Positions 63,310 to 64,000 of a stretch of DNA of 64,000 nucleotides are shown piece by piece; within the stretch, counting starts at the first letter, position 1, and every line of letters begins with the position of its first letter. The stretch lies in NCBI RefSeq assembly GCF_000428045.1, contig NZ_ATZE01000008.1, forward strand, positions 177,848-241,847, read 5' to 3'. The DNA is from Sedimenticola selenatireducens DSM 17993 (GTDB lineage: Bacteria > Pseudomonadota > Gammaproteobacteria > Chromatiales > Chromatiaceae). A program made the translations under genes and the position numbers. The notes under the pieces were generated by a model. It was given only the letters and a program-made list of their open reading frames with translations. It was not told where the DNA came from and did no database searches.

Positions 63310-63325
63310 TGCAGATTACATACCA
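63310..63325 (-). promoter_or_regulatory. Candidate sigma54 promoter of soxYZAX
   Basis: On the minus strand TGGTAT-GTAAT-CTGCA: GG and GC are at the exact -24/-12 spacing and most other positions agree with TGGCAC-N5-TTGCA, though less perfectly than the site at 40496. A start near 63300 would leave a leader of about 70 bp before soxY. An inverted repeat GGGCAA-T-TTGCCC at 63401-63413 could be an activator site. Inferred. Confidence 0.5.
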
Positions 63326-63700
63326 ACTATTAAAAGGCACCTAATCGATTGATAATCTTCATGAAAAAAAATTTTGTATCGATAAGAAATTAAATATGTA
63401 GGGCAATTTGCCCGTACCAGACCGGCATTTACAGGAGATATTCCCTAGCTTTTAGGAACGCCAACACGCAGCACGCGAGCATTTTTTAAATTCACGGAAT
63501 AAGAGTTGATCTTCCATCGCTGATTAAGAATCAGAGGATAGGCCAGAAAAACCTGAACCCCATGCCTGCACCTCACTCGAGGCGATGAAGAAGGACAAGC
63601 TGAAGATGCGTAAGGAGAAGCCCGTTGTTGGCACCAGCGTAAATACCGATCAGGGGCCGGAGGGGATCATCTGATTTATCGAACATGAGGAGATATTAAA
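63326..63700. other. Intergenic region between soxY and the IS200 element
   Basis: 375 bp. AT-rich near sox, with GGGCAATTTGCCC at 63401. Further right a 29-codon open stretch (63585-63674) starts MKKDKLKMRKEKPVVGTSVN; I do not recognise it and do not call it a gene. It may be a remnant of a disrupted gene next to the insertion element. Confidence 0.35.
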
Positions 63701-63715
63701 CAGCCAAGTAAGTAT

Positions 63716-63740
63716 CCCCCGGCAAAGCCGGGGGCTTTAT
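63716..63740 (+). terminator. GC-rich hairpin at the IS200 end
   Basis: CCCCCGGC-AAA-GCCGGGGG followed by CTTTAT on the plus strand. This is the hairpin found near the ends of IS200 elements, where it limits read-through; it may serve as a terminator in the direction of the element. Confidence 0.7.
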
Positions 63741-63807
63741 CTGTGAGCCACTCGAAGCGGCCTGTATTACGGAGCCTGACGGCTCCTTGAGCCCCTCGAA
63801 GGGGCCA

Positions 63808-64000
63808 CTACACCAAGTTCAGCTGATCAATCCTGCGATCTTCTGCTTCTTGGTGTCGGATGTAATCCCTGATTACTTTCTCATCCCTGCCCACCGTCGA
63901 GGCAAAGTAACCCCTAGCCCAGAAGTGCTGTCCCACATAATTTCTCTTTCGACCTTGATAGGTGCGGGCTATGTGGATTGCACTTTTTCCTTTGATAAAA
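63808..64000 (-). CDS. tnpA: IS200/IS605 transposase TnpA (C-terminal part, partial)
   Basis: 64 residues on the minus strand, open at the window edge, ending at TAG 63808-63810. FIKGKSAIHIARTYQGRKRN, HFWARGYFASTVGR and DEKVIRDYIRHQEAEDRR are characteristic of the Y1 single-strand transposase of IS200. The nucleophilic Tyr is probably in VIRDYIRHQ. It cuts and rejoins single-stranded element ends. The N-terminal part, with the His-Hydrophobe-His site, lies outside the window. Confidence 0.92.
   Translation of the reverse strand, partial: FIKGKSAIHIARTYQGRKRNYVGQHFWARGYFASTVGRDEKVIRDYIRHQEAEDRRIDQLNLV

Larger units (their letters stand above)
63690..64000 (-). mobile_element. IS200/IS605-family insertion sequence (partial)
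   Basis: The transposase end is at 63808-64000, running off the right edge. Left of it are the structured end sequences typical of this family: CCCCCGGC-AAA-GCCGGGGG at 63716-63734 with a T-run, GGAGCC-TGAC-GGCTCC, and GCCCC-TCGAA-GGGGC. The exact left boundary is uncertain. The element borders the sox region. Confidence 0.85.

Noticed and set aside
63585..63674. 29-codon ORF beginning MKKDKLKMRKEKPVVGTSVN
   Set aside because: Too short and no recognised family; could be a gene remnant beside the IS200 element, but I cannot support a call.

Overview
The window looks like chromosomal DNA of a motile, sulfur-oxidising gammaproteobacterium. Several proteins are close in sequence and length to the gammaproteobacterial families (Nth, GshA, Prc, MazG, PrkA/YeaH/SpoVR). 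A soxYZAX operon, a second large sulfur-relay operon, PomAB-type flagellar stator genes and a PEP-CTERM protein point to a chemolithotroph of the Chromatiales or a symbiont-related group such as Sedimenticola/Thiodiazotropha. The taxon is my inference. I saw no rRNA, tRNA, CRISPR array or prophage.

Layout. Positions 1-13150 hold housekeeping genes: nth, a DUF1841 gene, a PilZ protein with pomAB, an SDR, gshA, pbpG, prc, a Nudix hydrolase, an M48 lipoprotein and mazG. Positions 13484-18377 are the prkA-yeaH-spoVR stress/starvation operon, closed by a 166-bp hairpin repeat whose terminal repeats supply the stop codons of both flanking genes. Positions 18538-26103 carry an AraC regulator, an MFS permease, and a TetR-controlled MMPL/LolA-like/beta-barrel export set. 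Positions 26163-30372 are thiCSGH under a TPP riboswitch. Positions 30663-34759 hold atl, an orphan parA, a TPR lipoprotein, htpX and a PEP-CTERM protein.

Positions 35148-40512 are the most unusual part: a compact twelve-gene operon on the minus strand behind a sigma54-type -24/-12 promoter. It encodes a split YeeE/YedE transporter, a TusA-like carrier, three small membrane-anchored proteins (one only 30 aa, one ending in GGC), a rhodanese-fold protein lacking both active-site cysteines, two DsrE-like proteins, a 61-aa protein, a periplasmic tandem rhodanese and a periplasmic monohaem cytochrome. Directly upstream lies its probable regulator, a PhnD-like binding protein, a histidine kinase and an NtrC-type activator (40611-44225). 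I read this as a sensed and regulated route for sulfane sulfur between periplasm and cytoplasm.

Positions 44620-48424 hold a TPR protein, a DsbA/DsbB pair, a cation transporter with divergent MerR regulator, and a truncated TSUP gene. From about 48430 to 53160 the DNA is visibly AT-richer. It carries a second sensor set of the same design (histidine kinase, PstS-like binding protein, NtrC-type activator) and a broken N-terminal piece of soxY. An operon for uptake, CoA activation and processing of a carboxylate (ACS, TRAP DctPQM, thiolase-like protein, DUF35) with a divergent LysR abuts that soxY remnant. It is followed by the intact soxYZAX operon on the minus strand, which has its own sigma54-like promoter candidate. 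The window ends inside an IS200/IS605 element.
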